In this document: in pieces, positions 21,501 through 32,689 of the stretch
Numbering within the stretch: position 1 is the stretch's first letter
How the letters are laid out: each line of letters starts with the position of its first letter
Source of the DNA: Pyrus communis
Lineage: Eukaryota > Streptophyta > Magnoliopsida > Rosales > Rosaceae
Assembly: GCF_963583255.1 (NCBI RefSeq)
Contig: NC_084814.1
Span: 17,407,464 to 17,471,463 of the forward strand
Reading direction: 5' to 3'
DNA: 64,000 bases
Position numbers and translations under genes: made by a program
Notes under the pieces: model-generated
What the model was told of the DNA's origin: nothing
Database searches by the model: none
What the model saw: only the letters and a program-made list of their open reading frames with translations

Positions 21501-23453
21501 ACTCCAAGTCCAAGTTAAAAAAGGAACTGACCAAGTAAGTGTGGCGCACTTTGTCCCGGTGATTAGGGTGGCACATTTTTTTCCCACATTAAACAAGAAA
21601 CCATACCAAACTCCAGGACAGGTTTCCCTTTCATGACAGTTAAAATATAGAGGGCCAACTACATTTTCCACCCTTCAAGTTTGAGGTGATTTTCAAAAAG
21701 GGTCATGAGGTTTCAACTTTCTCACATTGTACCCTAACGTTTTGACTTTTGACATTGTATCAACTGACATCTTTTGTCTCTTTGGATGTCTAATTTTTTT
21801 TTTTTTTTTTTTTTTTTTTGTTAATGTGGTGCAAATGCGGCTTACAAAGTAGGGTCTCAAGCTCACCATGTCATCAATTAATTGACATACAATCAATCAG
21901 AAAGAAGGCACAACCTGATACAATTTCAACACCTTGCGGTGCAATATGAGAAAATTAAAACTTTTAAGGCCAACTTTAAAAATAACCCCAAAGCTAGAGG
22001 GTGTAAAATGTAGTTGACTCAAAATTAAACTTAGCAATTTAATGGTGATTTGGCTTATGGCTTATGGCTTTAAACATAGAATACAATGTTTAATTAATAG
22101 AAGACATAACTTTAGAGGAATGGCTTCAATAATAACATAATAACAAACCTAGTTTTGTGTTTTTCTAAATAAAAAATAGTATCCTAATCCAAGCCAGTCT
22201 TATCTGTGTAGGATCAGCAATATACTAATCTATATTGGTGTAGATTCAAAAACGACAAAAACCAGTGGCAAACCCATCCAGCTGTCCAGCAATCTGATTT
22301 CATCAATCCTATAAATGTTATACACATGCAGACATGCTGCTATAGACCCACCTTGTCTTCCTACTTTAATCCTGGTTCCACCACAAAGCCTCAAGGACTC
22401 CATACACATGCATTCTTGCTAAGCCACACAAACCCAACACAAATGGGATTTTAAACACAAACCCTAAATCACCAAGAAACACAAAGTAGCATCTTGCACA
22501 ACCTGAAATAACCCGCTTATTTGCGGGACCCCACACTCTCGAGAATGACTTACATGGGACGGGTTCACTACCACCATAATGTCTCGTTACAATAAAACAA
22601 TGTCATGTGTAAGTTTCTCAATAATGTGGCATTGAATTACTGGATCAGGATGCCACATGGCAATGAACCCATCCCATGTAAGTTAGCGCTCTCCAATTGG
22701 GTGGGATTCATTCCAATGAAACAATGTCATGAGTAAGTTTCTCAATAAATGGTAATGCTGTTGCATTATTGGATCACGACGCCATGTGGCAGTAAACTTG
22801 CTTAATGTAAGTTAAAGCCCACCCTCTCGCGTTGAGTGAGATCCGTGTGAGCGCAAGTGAGACTAAAATACAGGGTTTCATGTTTTCTTGAGAAACTGAC
22901 TGAGAATGACCCCGTCGGTCACCCCTACCAGGCTTATCTCCTCATCACATTAACTCTTTCGGTAAAAATAGACATCCCACTAAAACTTAAGCAAAAAAAA
23001 AAATGTAGATCAAAACTAAAATTGGGTCCTAAAATTAATCACTAGCATAGTAAAAATATCAAATTACAGAACAAAATTCAGATGAACTTACTGAATTGGT
23101 GATAAACAAGCACGCTGGATTTTTACCTGGGTGGCTCTGATGACAGCACCTTTAGCAAAATAAAGAGTCATTTGGCTAGTGAGGTTGAAGCTCTCTGTTA
23201 AGTAGACCCCAGGAGGTATGTAAAGAAGCGTACCACCTCTCCTCTTCAAATGCTGAATCCGATAAATCGCCTCCCGGAACGCCTTGGTGTTCAGCGTAAC
23301 GCCGTCGCCGACGCCACCAAAATCCGCTATCGAAATCTTGTCGTTCCGGTACCTCATGGGCACTATCCCGGAGCAAGTCACCGGGTCCGCCGCCGAGAGC
23401 GAGAAGTAGCTGAGGCAGATGAGGAGTGAAAGGGAAAGCCAGAGAGAACCCAT
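18552..23453 (-). CDS. GH28 polygalacturonase-like protein, five exons
   Basis: The minus-strand exons are 23453-23127, 20764-20644, 20537-20363, 19524-19454 and 19189-18552. All have GT/AG borders and consistent phases, giving 443 residues. Residues 1-22 are a signal peptide (LWLSLSLLICLSYFSLSAAD), pointing to the cell wall. The body is a right-handed beta-helix enzyme of glycoside hydrolase family 28, which normally cleaves pectin: DFGGVGDGVTLNTKAF near the start, then NTDGVDPDSSSNVCIEDS, STGDDLVAVKSGWDE and the NTD and GDD catalytic aspartates. The usual GHG histidine motif is replaced by GIAVGSETSGGV, and the RIK motif by HIKTNIGRGG. This is typical of the plant subclade often annotated 'probable polygalacturonase', whose substrate is uncertain. 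Intron 1 is about 2.4 kb and contains two MITE-like elements. The gene is divergent from the primase gene. Confidence 0.9.
21049..21200. mobile_element. 152-bp MITE in intron 1 of the GH28 gene
   Basis: The ends are GGGGTGTGCTATCCACACACCC and the inverted counterpart GGGTGTGTGGATGGATATCACACCCC. A 9-bp target duplication AATGATGTA flanks the element (21040-21048 and 21201-21209), as for Mutator-like elements. The centre contains CGTTGATATTCTTCAATTCA and no coding capacity. Confidence 0.85.
21655..22018. mobile_element. Foldback MITE-like element in intron 1 of the GH28 gene
   Basis: The left end GCCAACTACATTTTCCACCC pairs with the inverted right end GGGTGTAAAATGTAGTTGAC. Pairing extends inward (TCACATTGTACC against GGTGCAATATGAGA). 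It contains a ~20-T run at about 21790-21819. No clear target duplication was found. Confidence 0.65.
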
Positions 23454-24391
23454 TTCTCGTAGTTTCGAGCAACTACGAGGGTAATTGCGGGAATGAGATG
23501 AGCTCCAACGAGAAGGTTCCCACAGTCGAATTTTTGGTTGAGATGCGAAATGGGGTTTGCATTAATTAACCGAAAGCAAGAAGCTTGCGGTTGAAGATCT
23601 TACTGGGGAGTGGTTGTGGGTTTTGGGAAGCTGATCTAACGGCTGAGAAGAGTCGTGAGGGTGGTGGGAATTCGGAATCGGAGGGTTCTGGAGCGGTGCT
23701 TTTTGTCTGCGAGTGATTGTCTCCAACGGCCAAAAAGGGAGGAGGGAGCTTGTGAGTAGAGGAACGTTGGGGAGCTCAACACTTTATGAACCTCAGTCGG
23801 TGGTTGATAATATTAGTACCAAATCCTTATTATATTTTTTTTTTCTTTTTTCTTTTTTCCCTTTTTTTTTTTTTTTTGAAGATTCTAGTTTAATACCTCA
23901 AAAAATGTAATTACAAAATAACTTTTTTCACTAACTTTTATATTTGAATTTTTTTCACTTCTTCGAATAATAAGTGTTGTTTTTTCACACAAAAAATAAA
24001 ATTTTAGCTAGAAATTAATAAAGAAAAATAGAAAATATAATTTCAAAGACATTACATATTGAGAAGTTAATTAATCTTTACGAACATATCCATTGAGAAG
24101 AAAAAAAGAAAGGCAACCAGAAGTAATTTAATGACGTACATCTACACACTCTTCGTGTATAAAATGACATGTGTCATTTAAAATATATTGAAAAAAATAA
24201 AAAGGTGAAAAATTAGCTCAAAGATTACTAGCATTTCTCAAATTTTAACTGAAGTGAAAATCGAAAACAAATTTTAATTCCAAAATAAAAATAGGAGCGG
24301 CCTTTGGGGCTAGAAAATTTGGACGGTTCGGCCCATAAAGCCCAAACTGGGGTCACACCACATCCAATTCAGGGGACCGCGTGCTTCCTTC
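23454..24391. other. Divergent intergenic region of the GH28 and primase genes
   Basis: About 1 kb separates the GH28 start (minus) from the primase leader (plus). It contains T-rich runs at 23838-23877. Apart from the E2F-like sites at its right end, no element could be identified. Confidence 0.5.
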
Positions 24392-24432
24392 TTTCCCGCC
24401 AAATATCCCCTTAACCTTCTTACCCGCCAAAA
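24392..24432 (+). promoter_or_regulatory. Two E2F-like sites upstream of the primase gene
   Basis: TTTCCCGCCAAA at 24392-24403 is a full match to the plant E2F consensus, and CCCGCCAAAA at 24423-24432 is a second, weaker one. They lie 100-150 bp upstream of the end of the first untranslated exon. DNA replication genes are well-established E2F targets, so S-phase expression is the likely role. Function is inferred from the motif and context. Confidence 0.7.
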
Positions 24433-25300
24433 TATCCCCTTCCCTAGTCCCAGTTTTTTGCCCCACCGCCATTTCTGTTACCCCTCTCTCTCTCTCTTTT
24501 CTCGCCACCATCCTTCACTTGGCTCTCTCCAAGGTATGTGAAACTTTCATTTGATTTCAATTTTGTTTTTACTTCAACCTCCTGTTTGGTTGCTGATAAA
24601 ATGCTAGGAAAATTTAGTTTCTGTTATCCTATATTTTACTTCTCGAGTTCGACCAACATCTTTGTGATACTTACTGTCAATTGTAATGTCAATTTTGTTT
24701 CTTTGTTATCCTGGGATTTGAAATTTGGGCGTTTTTTTCATTCTTGTTGAAATGTTAGTTTTCTTTAATTTCATTGTTGGGTTTTTAGGGGGAATTAGGG
24801 AATCGATTATTTAACCTACTTGTATTTTAATTTTAATTTCTCTGAATTTTGAGAAATCTTCCAGAGAAGTTGTTTGTCTCGGCAACCAAGCAGAGAGTTA
24901 GGGTTGCCATCTAATGGCTTTGAACCAATTACGTGTTGTTGGAATGCTAGAATTTTGATCCAATTAAACCTAGAAATGGAGAAATTTCAACTGATCCAGT
25001 TATCTGCAATCAGCGAAATATGATGGCATTATTGGATTATCGTTAAAATTATGTAATTTTGTTGACTTTGTGGAAAAGCTCAATAAGTGACGCTTAATTT
25101 CTGATTTTTACATAGATACTGCCATTGTCAATTTTGCGTGCAGATTTATGCTGTTTGGTTGTGATGCTAAAATGTTATAAACTTGTACAATTTGTCAGTG
25201 CTCTTAGGTTAGGGCTTAGTAGCTACATGCTTAAATCTATATGAATTTTGGAAATTTGACAATGTTGATCGGACATGGAATGCAGGTAATCTGTTCAAAC

Positions 25301-28300
25301 ATGACCGGAGAGCAAGTCTCTAAAGGAAGCGATGACATGATGATCGACGAATATGAACAGAAACAAGGGAGTGTTGTTCCTGAAGGATTTAACTCCCATT
25401 ATCTCAAAGTTTACTATGGTAAACCCTATTTTAGTTATATTCTATTTAAATGTGATTCGGATTAGCTACGCAATTTATTGAAGAAAGTTGAGGTTCCACC
25501 ATAAAACAGTTGGCAATATGGGGAGTAGCCCAACCTCTGATAAGCCCTTGCAAGGTTTCTCCTTTTACCGATGTGGGACTCTTTTACCTTCACATCCTCA
25601 CATTTATGACCGCTGTAGAAACTTATGCTTCTGTAGATTTCAAAACATGAGCAGATCACCACTTCAGCTTGTTGAATTAGTTTGATTGATGGTTATAATT
25701 TTAAGTCACTTACGACTTTACGAGTTAGAACTTAGAATTAGATATTAGCATCTGATTTATTTAATGTGTAACAAGATATCAGTAATCTTCCCCTCAAAGA
25801 AAGTGTTATTTGTGGCAGGAAAACTCTTTCCATATGCGGATATTTTTAAATGGATGTCCTATGGAAATGGTAAGCCATAGATCTTAATCAACCAGGTCCC
25901 TGACCTATGCACTGAAAGTTGTCCCTTCTGTGAATACGTAATCTGATTGCTTATTTGCAGATGGGAAGCATCCTGCATGCGACCAGTCCTACTTTAGCCG
26001 GAGAGAGTTCTCTTTCACACTGGATAATGATGTCTATCTGCGGTTCCAGTCCTTCAACTCTGCATCTGAGCTTGAAAGTTCTGTCAAAGAAAAGTGTCCG
26101 GTCAAAATAGATATTGGACCTGTGTATAGTGTTGATGTAAGTTTTCTTGTTTCTAAACCAAATATGATTGTGTGGTTTAAACTTTTGCGGTGTATACACT
26201 ATAATGCCGCTCTTCCTGCCCAACTATTTCTTAATGCCAGTATTGTATTGACTCGATTACTAATTGAATCATGCAAATTGAAAAAAAAATGTTATTCAAC
26301 AATGCACATGTATTGATCAGAGACAGAATCTCGATCCATGGTTTCTTGTTGATTTTAATTCTACCTATGATTGGGTGTGTGATGACCTTTTATCACCAAA
26401 TCTCTCATTGCAGTTCTAATCTTTCTTATTTGCAGCCTTCAAAGAGGCACGCATATGCTCAGAGTGGCGATAATGTTTTCACCCCAGTGGAGAGGGAGCT
26501 GATCTTTGATATAGTAAGCTAATCACACTTAAATTTTGAATTGTCAATAACACAATCAAACTGAAATTTTTACTACGACTGTTGTACGACATGTTTGACT
26601 GGGTTTTCTCCAACAGGATATGTCTGACTACGATGATGTGAGGTACTGCTGTTCAGGAGCTGATGTTTGCTTGGAGTGCTGGCCACTTATGACAATTGCT
26701 ATCAAAGTGATTGATACAGCCCTTAGAGGTAGGAACTTTGTTAATTGTCAATGATGTATGTGTGATTTCTGGTTACAAGTTACAACGTTGCCTTTTCAAA
26801 TTTCTAAATCTATTTCTGCAGATGACTTTGGTTTCAGTCACATTCTCTGGGTATATAGTGGTAGACGTGGCGTTCATTGCTGGGTTTGTGATGGGAAAGC
26901 AAGAAGGTAATTCTCTGAACAGCTGTAATCTATACTTCCATTTCTTAGGTTCTTAAGACATGTCACGAAACTCCAATTATGAGCATTTTTCTGCAGGCTG
27001 ACAAATGAACAGAGGGCAGCTATTGCTGATTATTTTCGTGTCTATAAGGTGGTGCACTGTTTAACGTACATTTGGGTTTTGAGATATCTTATACAGTATA
27101 CATTTCTGTGAAAGATTTTGATTCTATATTTTGTTCAGGGCAATGAAAACAGTCAGAAAAAGGTTTCTTTTACTGGTCATGCTCTCCATCCATTCCTTTC
27201 GTAAGTTGTCGCATGTATTATTGACTTTCTAATACTGGACAATTTGTTGCGTCCACTAACACCTATTCATTCCTGCAGGAGAGCTTATACTGGAGTTCTT
27301 ACAGAGTTCTTTAAGAAATTGCTTTTGAGTCAAAAGATATTTTCAACCAAGGAAAGATATGAAAAGATCTTGGATATGATTCCCGATCCTGATCAATGTA
27401 TACGATGTTTCTTTTCATGTCCTATGCATTTTTGTGCCCTATCCTGGAATGATGGACAAGTTATAGTACTTTATTTATCCTTGCAGCTATTACTTCTGAG
27501 CTTCGTGGAAGGTGGCAAGAGAAGAGACAAACCTCCAGCTCAAAAGAAGACATTAATGTTGTTAGATGGGAGCAGCTAAAAACTATGCTGCAATCTGGAA
27601 AACCTAAGGTACAAAGTAGCGGATGTTTGTGAGTTTATGTCCTAAAGTACATTGTCCTGTGGCAATTCTAGTCTTTGTGATAGGATTTTGATGTTTTACC
27701 TTGTAGTTTAACCTCTTCTGTACTTAATTACTCTTGATATCATTTATTATTTAAGGTGCAAGGATTGCGTAGGTGTGTTGAAGAGATTGTGTTCTCTTTT
27801 ACCTACCCTAGGCTGGACATGGAGGTTTGAACAACATCTTCACTTTCTTTTACTGTCTTCTTTTATCCAGTACTAGTGACTAGTTTCTAGTATACATCCT
27901 CCTCTGATTCATTTACACTGTGGAAGTGTGGATATCAGGTAGCGAGTATAAACAAATTACTTTAGAATTATATGCTGAAAGATTCTCTCTTGCAATGTAT
28001 CTGTTTATGGCAGGTTTCAAAACACATGAACCATTTGTTAAAGGCACCATTCTGTGTACACCCAAAAACAGGTTAGTCCCTGGGGCACTCTTTCCTTTCT
28101 TGGGTGGTACCGGATATGATTACTATGCATCTGGATATTCTTAATGATGCTCTTTTTTATTATTTTGTTTCAGGTCGTGTTTGTGTTCCAATTGATCCAA
28201 ATCATTGTGAGGACTTTGATCCTACTGCAGTACCAACCCTTTCCACTGTAAGTATCTACAACATGTACAGTTTCGTTCTCTGCATACATATTTTCTTGTG

Positions 28301-29703
28301 GGTCTGTTATTTTTTGTCCAACTTTCCATAAATTCAACATGTAACATAGTATATTTGAAATAATAATATAATTTCAAACATCTGCATTTCTAGATGGTTG
28401 TACATTTTCAAAACCTCTTTAAACAATTTTCCCCTCACAATATGTTCAATTGATACCGCTTCTACCGTTTTATGAATGCATACATTTCTAATTGCATCTT
28501 TTGTTTGTATTATCACTCAAGTATCTTTACATCTGTTATCCAGCTACATTCATCCTATGGACATGTTGCAACCTAGTTGCCTAGCACCATGTGCATATAA
28601 CATTGTTGGTCTAATCATTTGAGCAACACCCTCCTTGCTCTTTCAATCTTTATGAATGATTGATCCAGATATTGAAAAATAGCCTGTTTTAGGTGTTGGG
28701 AAACATGAGTTCTAGTTCAATTTTAATCTTATTGAGCAATGAATTTTTGTCTAACGTTCCTTACTCATCAAATTCTGATTTCTATTCGACTGCATGATTC
28801 ATTAGCAGCTGCCTTCTTTATGCATACTTGTAAGGCTATCTAGTTATTGTGCAACATTCTTCATCTGAAACTAGAAGATTCCAAGCATCCATAAAGATGT
28901 CATACATGCCTTTTATTTTGTAGATGCCATATGAGCTGCTTTTCTTTTGCCCTGCAATTCATTGTCTTTTAGTTTTTGGGTTCTTACATGATTATTTTGA
29001 ATCCAGCTTTTAGAACAACTCAACATTGGAGGTTTGAGAGCAGAAGGTGATAATGGTGCGTCAAGTAACACCGCTTATCTTTCATTTTGTTGAACATCGA
29101 ATCTGATTGAGCATAGGGGTTTATACCCCGCGGAAACATTGTGCTGTTGGGTGATTGTATTCTGTATCATGCATGATTAGTGAGCAGGAAAATGTTCACT
29201 TCAGGTGAACCTGCTCTAAATGAGAAAATGTTTTCTATTATGATTGATGGTATCATATATCTTTTCCTTTATCACAGAATGGGACAGAACGGCACTCGGA
29301 CAATCAATCAGGTTTTTCAGATCATCGTTTCTGCAGCCTCTGCTAAAATCTTGCAAGGTACATAACATTTTATTATAATTCTTCTTTTATTGAAAAACTG
29401 ACCTATATATAAACCAGAATCACCTTCTCATGCTGCAGTTCTCTTTACTTACTTGAGAATTAGTCTGAAACCGTATTTCTGTCAATCGAAACTGGAGTTA
29501 ACCCCGTTTCTTTGTTTGAATGAACTACTTCTGTAGAGTACAATACAGTAGTCAACTACGTCGTAAAGTTATAACACTATTATTTTTTCAGCCTTAGTTC
29601 TTATGTATGTACATGTTTTTTTCATTCATGAATGTTGCAGGAGGAGATGGAAAGCTCCTACACTGCGAGACTGCAGCAGTCGAAGAACTCCTTTAATTGG
29701 TAA
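25301..29703 (+). CDS. PRIM1: DNA primase small (catalytic) subunit, 16 coding exons
   Basis: An untranslated exon ends at 24533 (AAG|GTATG). Coding exons are 25301-25418 (within exon 25286-25418), 25819-25869, 25961-26136, 26436-26513, 26617-26728, 26822-26906, 26997-27048, 27139-27200, 27279-27397, 27487-27608, 27756-27824, 28014-28071, 28174-28247, 29007-29055, 29278-29357 and 29641-29703. All phases agree, giving 455 residues. The protein makes RNA primers at replication forks as part of DNA polymerase alpha-primase. Visible features are [32 protein letters not shown], the catalytic aspartates in [12 protein letters not shown], a cysteine cluster [12 protein letters not shown], and [13 protein letters not shown], a hallmark of eukaryotic PRIM1. 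It ends KNSFNW. The frame has no internal stop and looks functional. Confidence 0.95.
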
Positions 29704-30649
29704 AACTGTTTGCTACTATCAATTCATGTTATGATGTCCAACTTTCATGGATCTAGTTGATGCTGAAATTATATTTTCGTTCGACAATTAGGATTTTAAC
29801 GAAGAACCGACATCTATTTGTAGATATTTACTAATACTAGCGTTTGAGCACTATTCAGTGTCAATTTCGTGTTTATAAGCCATCAATAACATTTCATTTC
29901 AGTCAATGTAGATGTTGGCGTTACCAATACGACATCCGTTCTTTGTTAAACGATAGACGTGGATCAAAAGCCAACATTTATGACATGATGATTAACCATT
30001 TCAACCACCTGTTGTATACTTTTTAATTAAACAGCCAGTATTGGTACTTGAATTGATAAAATGGATTAAGTCAGTGCACGGAAGTGGTGTGTTGTCTCGT
30101 TCTTGAAAGGACGATGAGTGTAGAGACATTACGTTCACATGGTTTCTCATCTCTCCAAAATGCAGAAATTAGAGATAAGGCTTTGCTTCTTCTTCACCTA
30201 CGTGGCTCACCTCACCATCCATCATCTCTTATAAGAACTTTGACTACTAGTAAATTCTTGGAATTTTGCTATGATGCTTACAACTTACAAGTGCTGAGTA
30301 ATAGCACTATTTAACGGTCTATATGTTCTTTGGATGTCACTACAGCATATATGACCGTCATATGGTGATAATGCTCAATACACTTCAACAATTTGAGTAC
30401 TCTAATAAATTGTGCAAGAAACTTTGAAGATCCAAATATTTTGATGGGTCCAAAATTTGAGTATTTTGTTTCAAAAAAAAATACTTGGCTTCTTTCAAGG
30501 GAAGTCCCCAATGCAATTACTATTTGACATGTATATAGAATTTTGGAGTTATAATTGTATACTTGTCAAACTGTAATTTTGAAACCAAAAAGAGCCAAAC
30601 AACAATCCTTTTGTTAATGCATGGAGAGTTACACTTGTAGGAAACGAGC
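29704..30649. other. 3' flank of the primase gene, no further gene
   Basis: AT-rich sequence. Short ORFs at 29844-30026 and 30084-30314 have no recognisable similarity and are not called. Confidence 0.4.
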
Positions 30650-31085
30650 ATTAAAGTTCATTAAGGAATTAACTTGGCTCCTCAATGAATGAGGAGTTCC
30701 TCTTCAATTAAATATGTAGCCAATTCATGAAACTTCATACTTATGATCGGAACCTTTTATATTATAAATCACTATATAAAGATCATCTCTGCTAAAAAAA
30801 AAAAAAAAAAAGTTTAAATATGAGAATGTTTAGTAATCAAACTGTGTAAAAACATATGAATATGTTCAATAAATAAATTATGAATCGTATATCCATTTGT
30901 TACAATTGATTGACCAAACAATCTTAGTTTTAATTGATTTTTTGTAAAGGTGATCTTTACATAGTGATTTATGATATAATTCCGATCATAAGTATGAAGT
31001 TGAGTTAGTCACCAAGTGAATTGAGGAAAAATTCCTCCTCAATCTTAAGGAGCCAAGCTTTTCTCATTCATTAATCACCTTACTG
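30650..31085. mobile_element. Foldback MITE-like element, ~440 bp
   Basis: The left arm (about 30660-30795) and right arm (about 30950-31080) are inverted copies. Examples are ACTTCATACTTATGATCGGA against TCCGATCATAAGTATGAAGT, and TTGGCTCCTCAATGAATGAG against GAGGAGCCAAG-like sequence. A poly-A run (30795-30811) follows the left arm. No target duplication was identified. Confidence 0.7.
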
Positions 31086-31297
31086 ATAGATAAACAACCA
31101 TAATTAACAACTCATGATCCCTCAGACATTTTATATGACTGAAAAGTACCTCGATAAAAAAGACAAGGCACAAATACATGAGAAAATTTTGGGTGTTACG
31201 CAGCGTCATTTATACCCCCGTTTCTTTATCTCTCATCCCGACTCTCTATGACACTCGGTAACATAACAGAACCTCTCCAAATATAGCCCCAAAAAAG

Positions 31298-31505
31298 AGA
31301 AAGAGATCCTCTCTGGATAATTTCCATTAAATCCATTAAATCCATTAAATCCGGGGATCCGGGCAGTTGAAATTTGATCCAATAGTTACAGTTATTATAA
31401 TTTTTAAAGATGCTCCTTATTTGTAGCCGTTGGATCAAATTTGAACTGTCTGGATCCCCAAACTTAATGAATTTGGTGGAAGGGATCCGGAGAGGATCCC
31501 TTTCG
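31298..31505. mobile_element. Mutator-like MITE (copy B), 208 bp
   Basis: The ends AGAAAGAGATCCTCTCTGGA and the inverted CGAAAGGGATCCTCTCCGG, plus a perfect 9-bp target duplication CCAAAAAAG (31289-31297 and 31506-31514), define the element. It folds back around GTTGGATCAAATTT. It is the same family as the split copy at 8834-10335. A (TCCATTAAA)n expansion of three to four units lies at 31324-31353. Confidence 0.85.
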
Positions 31506-32217
31506 CCAAAAAAGAACCGAAACATAATAAATAAAAAACATAGTGATAAGCTCGACTAGTTAGGTATGGGATACCGAACCGAAACCCTTGTCCCGATTCT
31601 TAAACCGAAGTTTTCGGAAATCTCAATTTCAAAATCGATCTCAAACCAAATTTTCGGGAATCACGAAATAATTTCAAGATTGCGGGATAAATCGGAAATC
31701 CCGAAATAGTTTTGGGCTCATGCGTCAAAACAATCATAACAACATAGAAACTTCATTTACAACTAGACAGTGTAGTAGCTAAAGTAGCAAATACACACAC
31801 GAATTCAAAGAAAGTCTCGGCAAAGCATTCTGCTATTGCAACATTCATCGAAAAATAAAGAAAACTATCCTCCCCCAGAATCTCCAAGGCAAGAAACCAA
31901 ACTCATTGGCCTAAATTCTCTCATGCCTGTAAAGAAAGAGAGGAGACTGTAAGAAGCATAGAATTCCAATATGGATGGTATCTTGCTAATAAAACAAATC
32001 TAATCTACCATGTTTTATGAAGGCTTCGTGGTTAGAAATTCCAAAAATTAATACCATGAACTGATAAAAAATGAATTTATTTAAACTTGCCTTGCTAGCA
32101 ATGTTGTCAGAAACACAAATTGCAGCTGCTATCATTAAAGTACAAACTATTGAAGAAGAGTGCTAGATTCAATGAAGATTGCAGAACAAAAACCCTAATG
32201 CAAAAAGTGTTAGACAA

Positions 32218-32618
32218 ATAAGGAATATGGTTGGAGTCCTTGTGTAATTGTATATAATATTATTATTGGAAGAATAAGCCGTCCTACAGCCGTCAAGCCG
32301 TCCTACAGCCGTCCTACCTTGTCCTACCTACACACTAGCCGTCCTACAGCCGTCAAGTCGTCCTACAGCCGTCCTACCTTGTCCTACCTACACACTAGGA
32401 CGGCTACCTTGTCCTCTACAGCCGTCCTACCTTGTCCTACCTACACACTATGACGGCTACCTTGTCCTACCTACACATTCATTTGTATCATGTATATATA
32501 TCCTTGTAATCTTGTTGAGAAAAATTAATGAGAAAAAGCATTCTCTTCCATATTTTCCACAAAGCATTCTCTTCTCTTCCATATTTTCCACAAAGCATTC
32601 TCTTCCATATTTTCTACA
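32218..32618 (+). repeat. 5' LTR of the copia element, with CCGTCCTA minisatellite
   Basis: The LTR is 401 bp. From about 32278 to 32475 it consists of short repeats of AGCCGTCCTAC, CTTGTCCTACC and TACACACTAG arranged in higher-order units. A second repeated part (TTCTCTTCCATATTTTCCAC, three copies) is at the 3' end. Differences from the 3' LTR are mostly in the number of CCGTCCTA units. Confidence 0.9.
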
Positions 32619-32631
32619 TGGTATACAGAGC
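32619..32631 (+). other. Primer binding site of the copia element
   Basis: TGGTATACAGAGC follows the LTR directly and resembles the complement of the initiator tRNA-Met 3' end (TGGTATCAGAGC) with one inserted A. Confidence 0.75.
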
Positions 32632-32689
32632 AGGTTTATAACCCTAGCCCTAATTTTTTTTTTTTTCGGCAGCTTTCTCTGCCGTTCCC

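Noticed and set aside
32278..32475. Regular repeats in the copia LTR that could suggest a CRISPR-like array
   Set aside because: The repeats are contiguous minisatellite units without unique spacers, are present in both LTRs, and lie in a plant retrotransposon.
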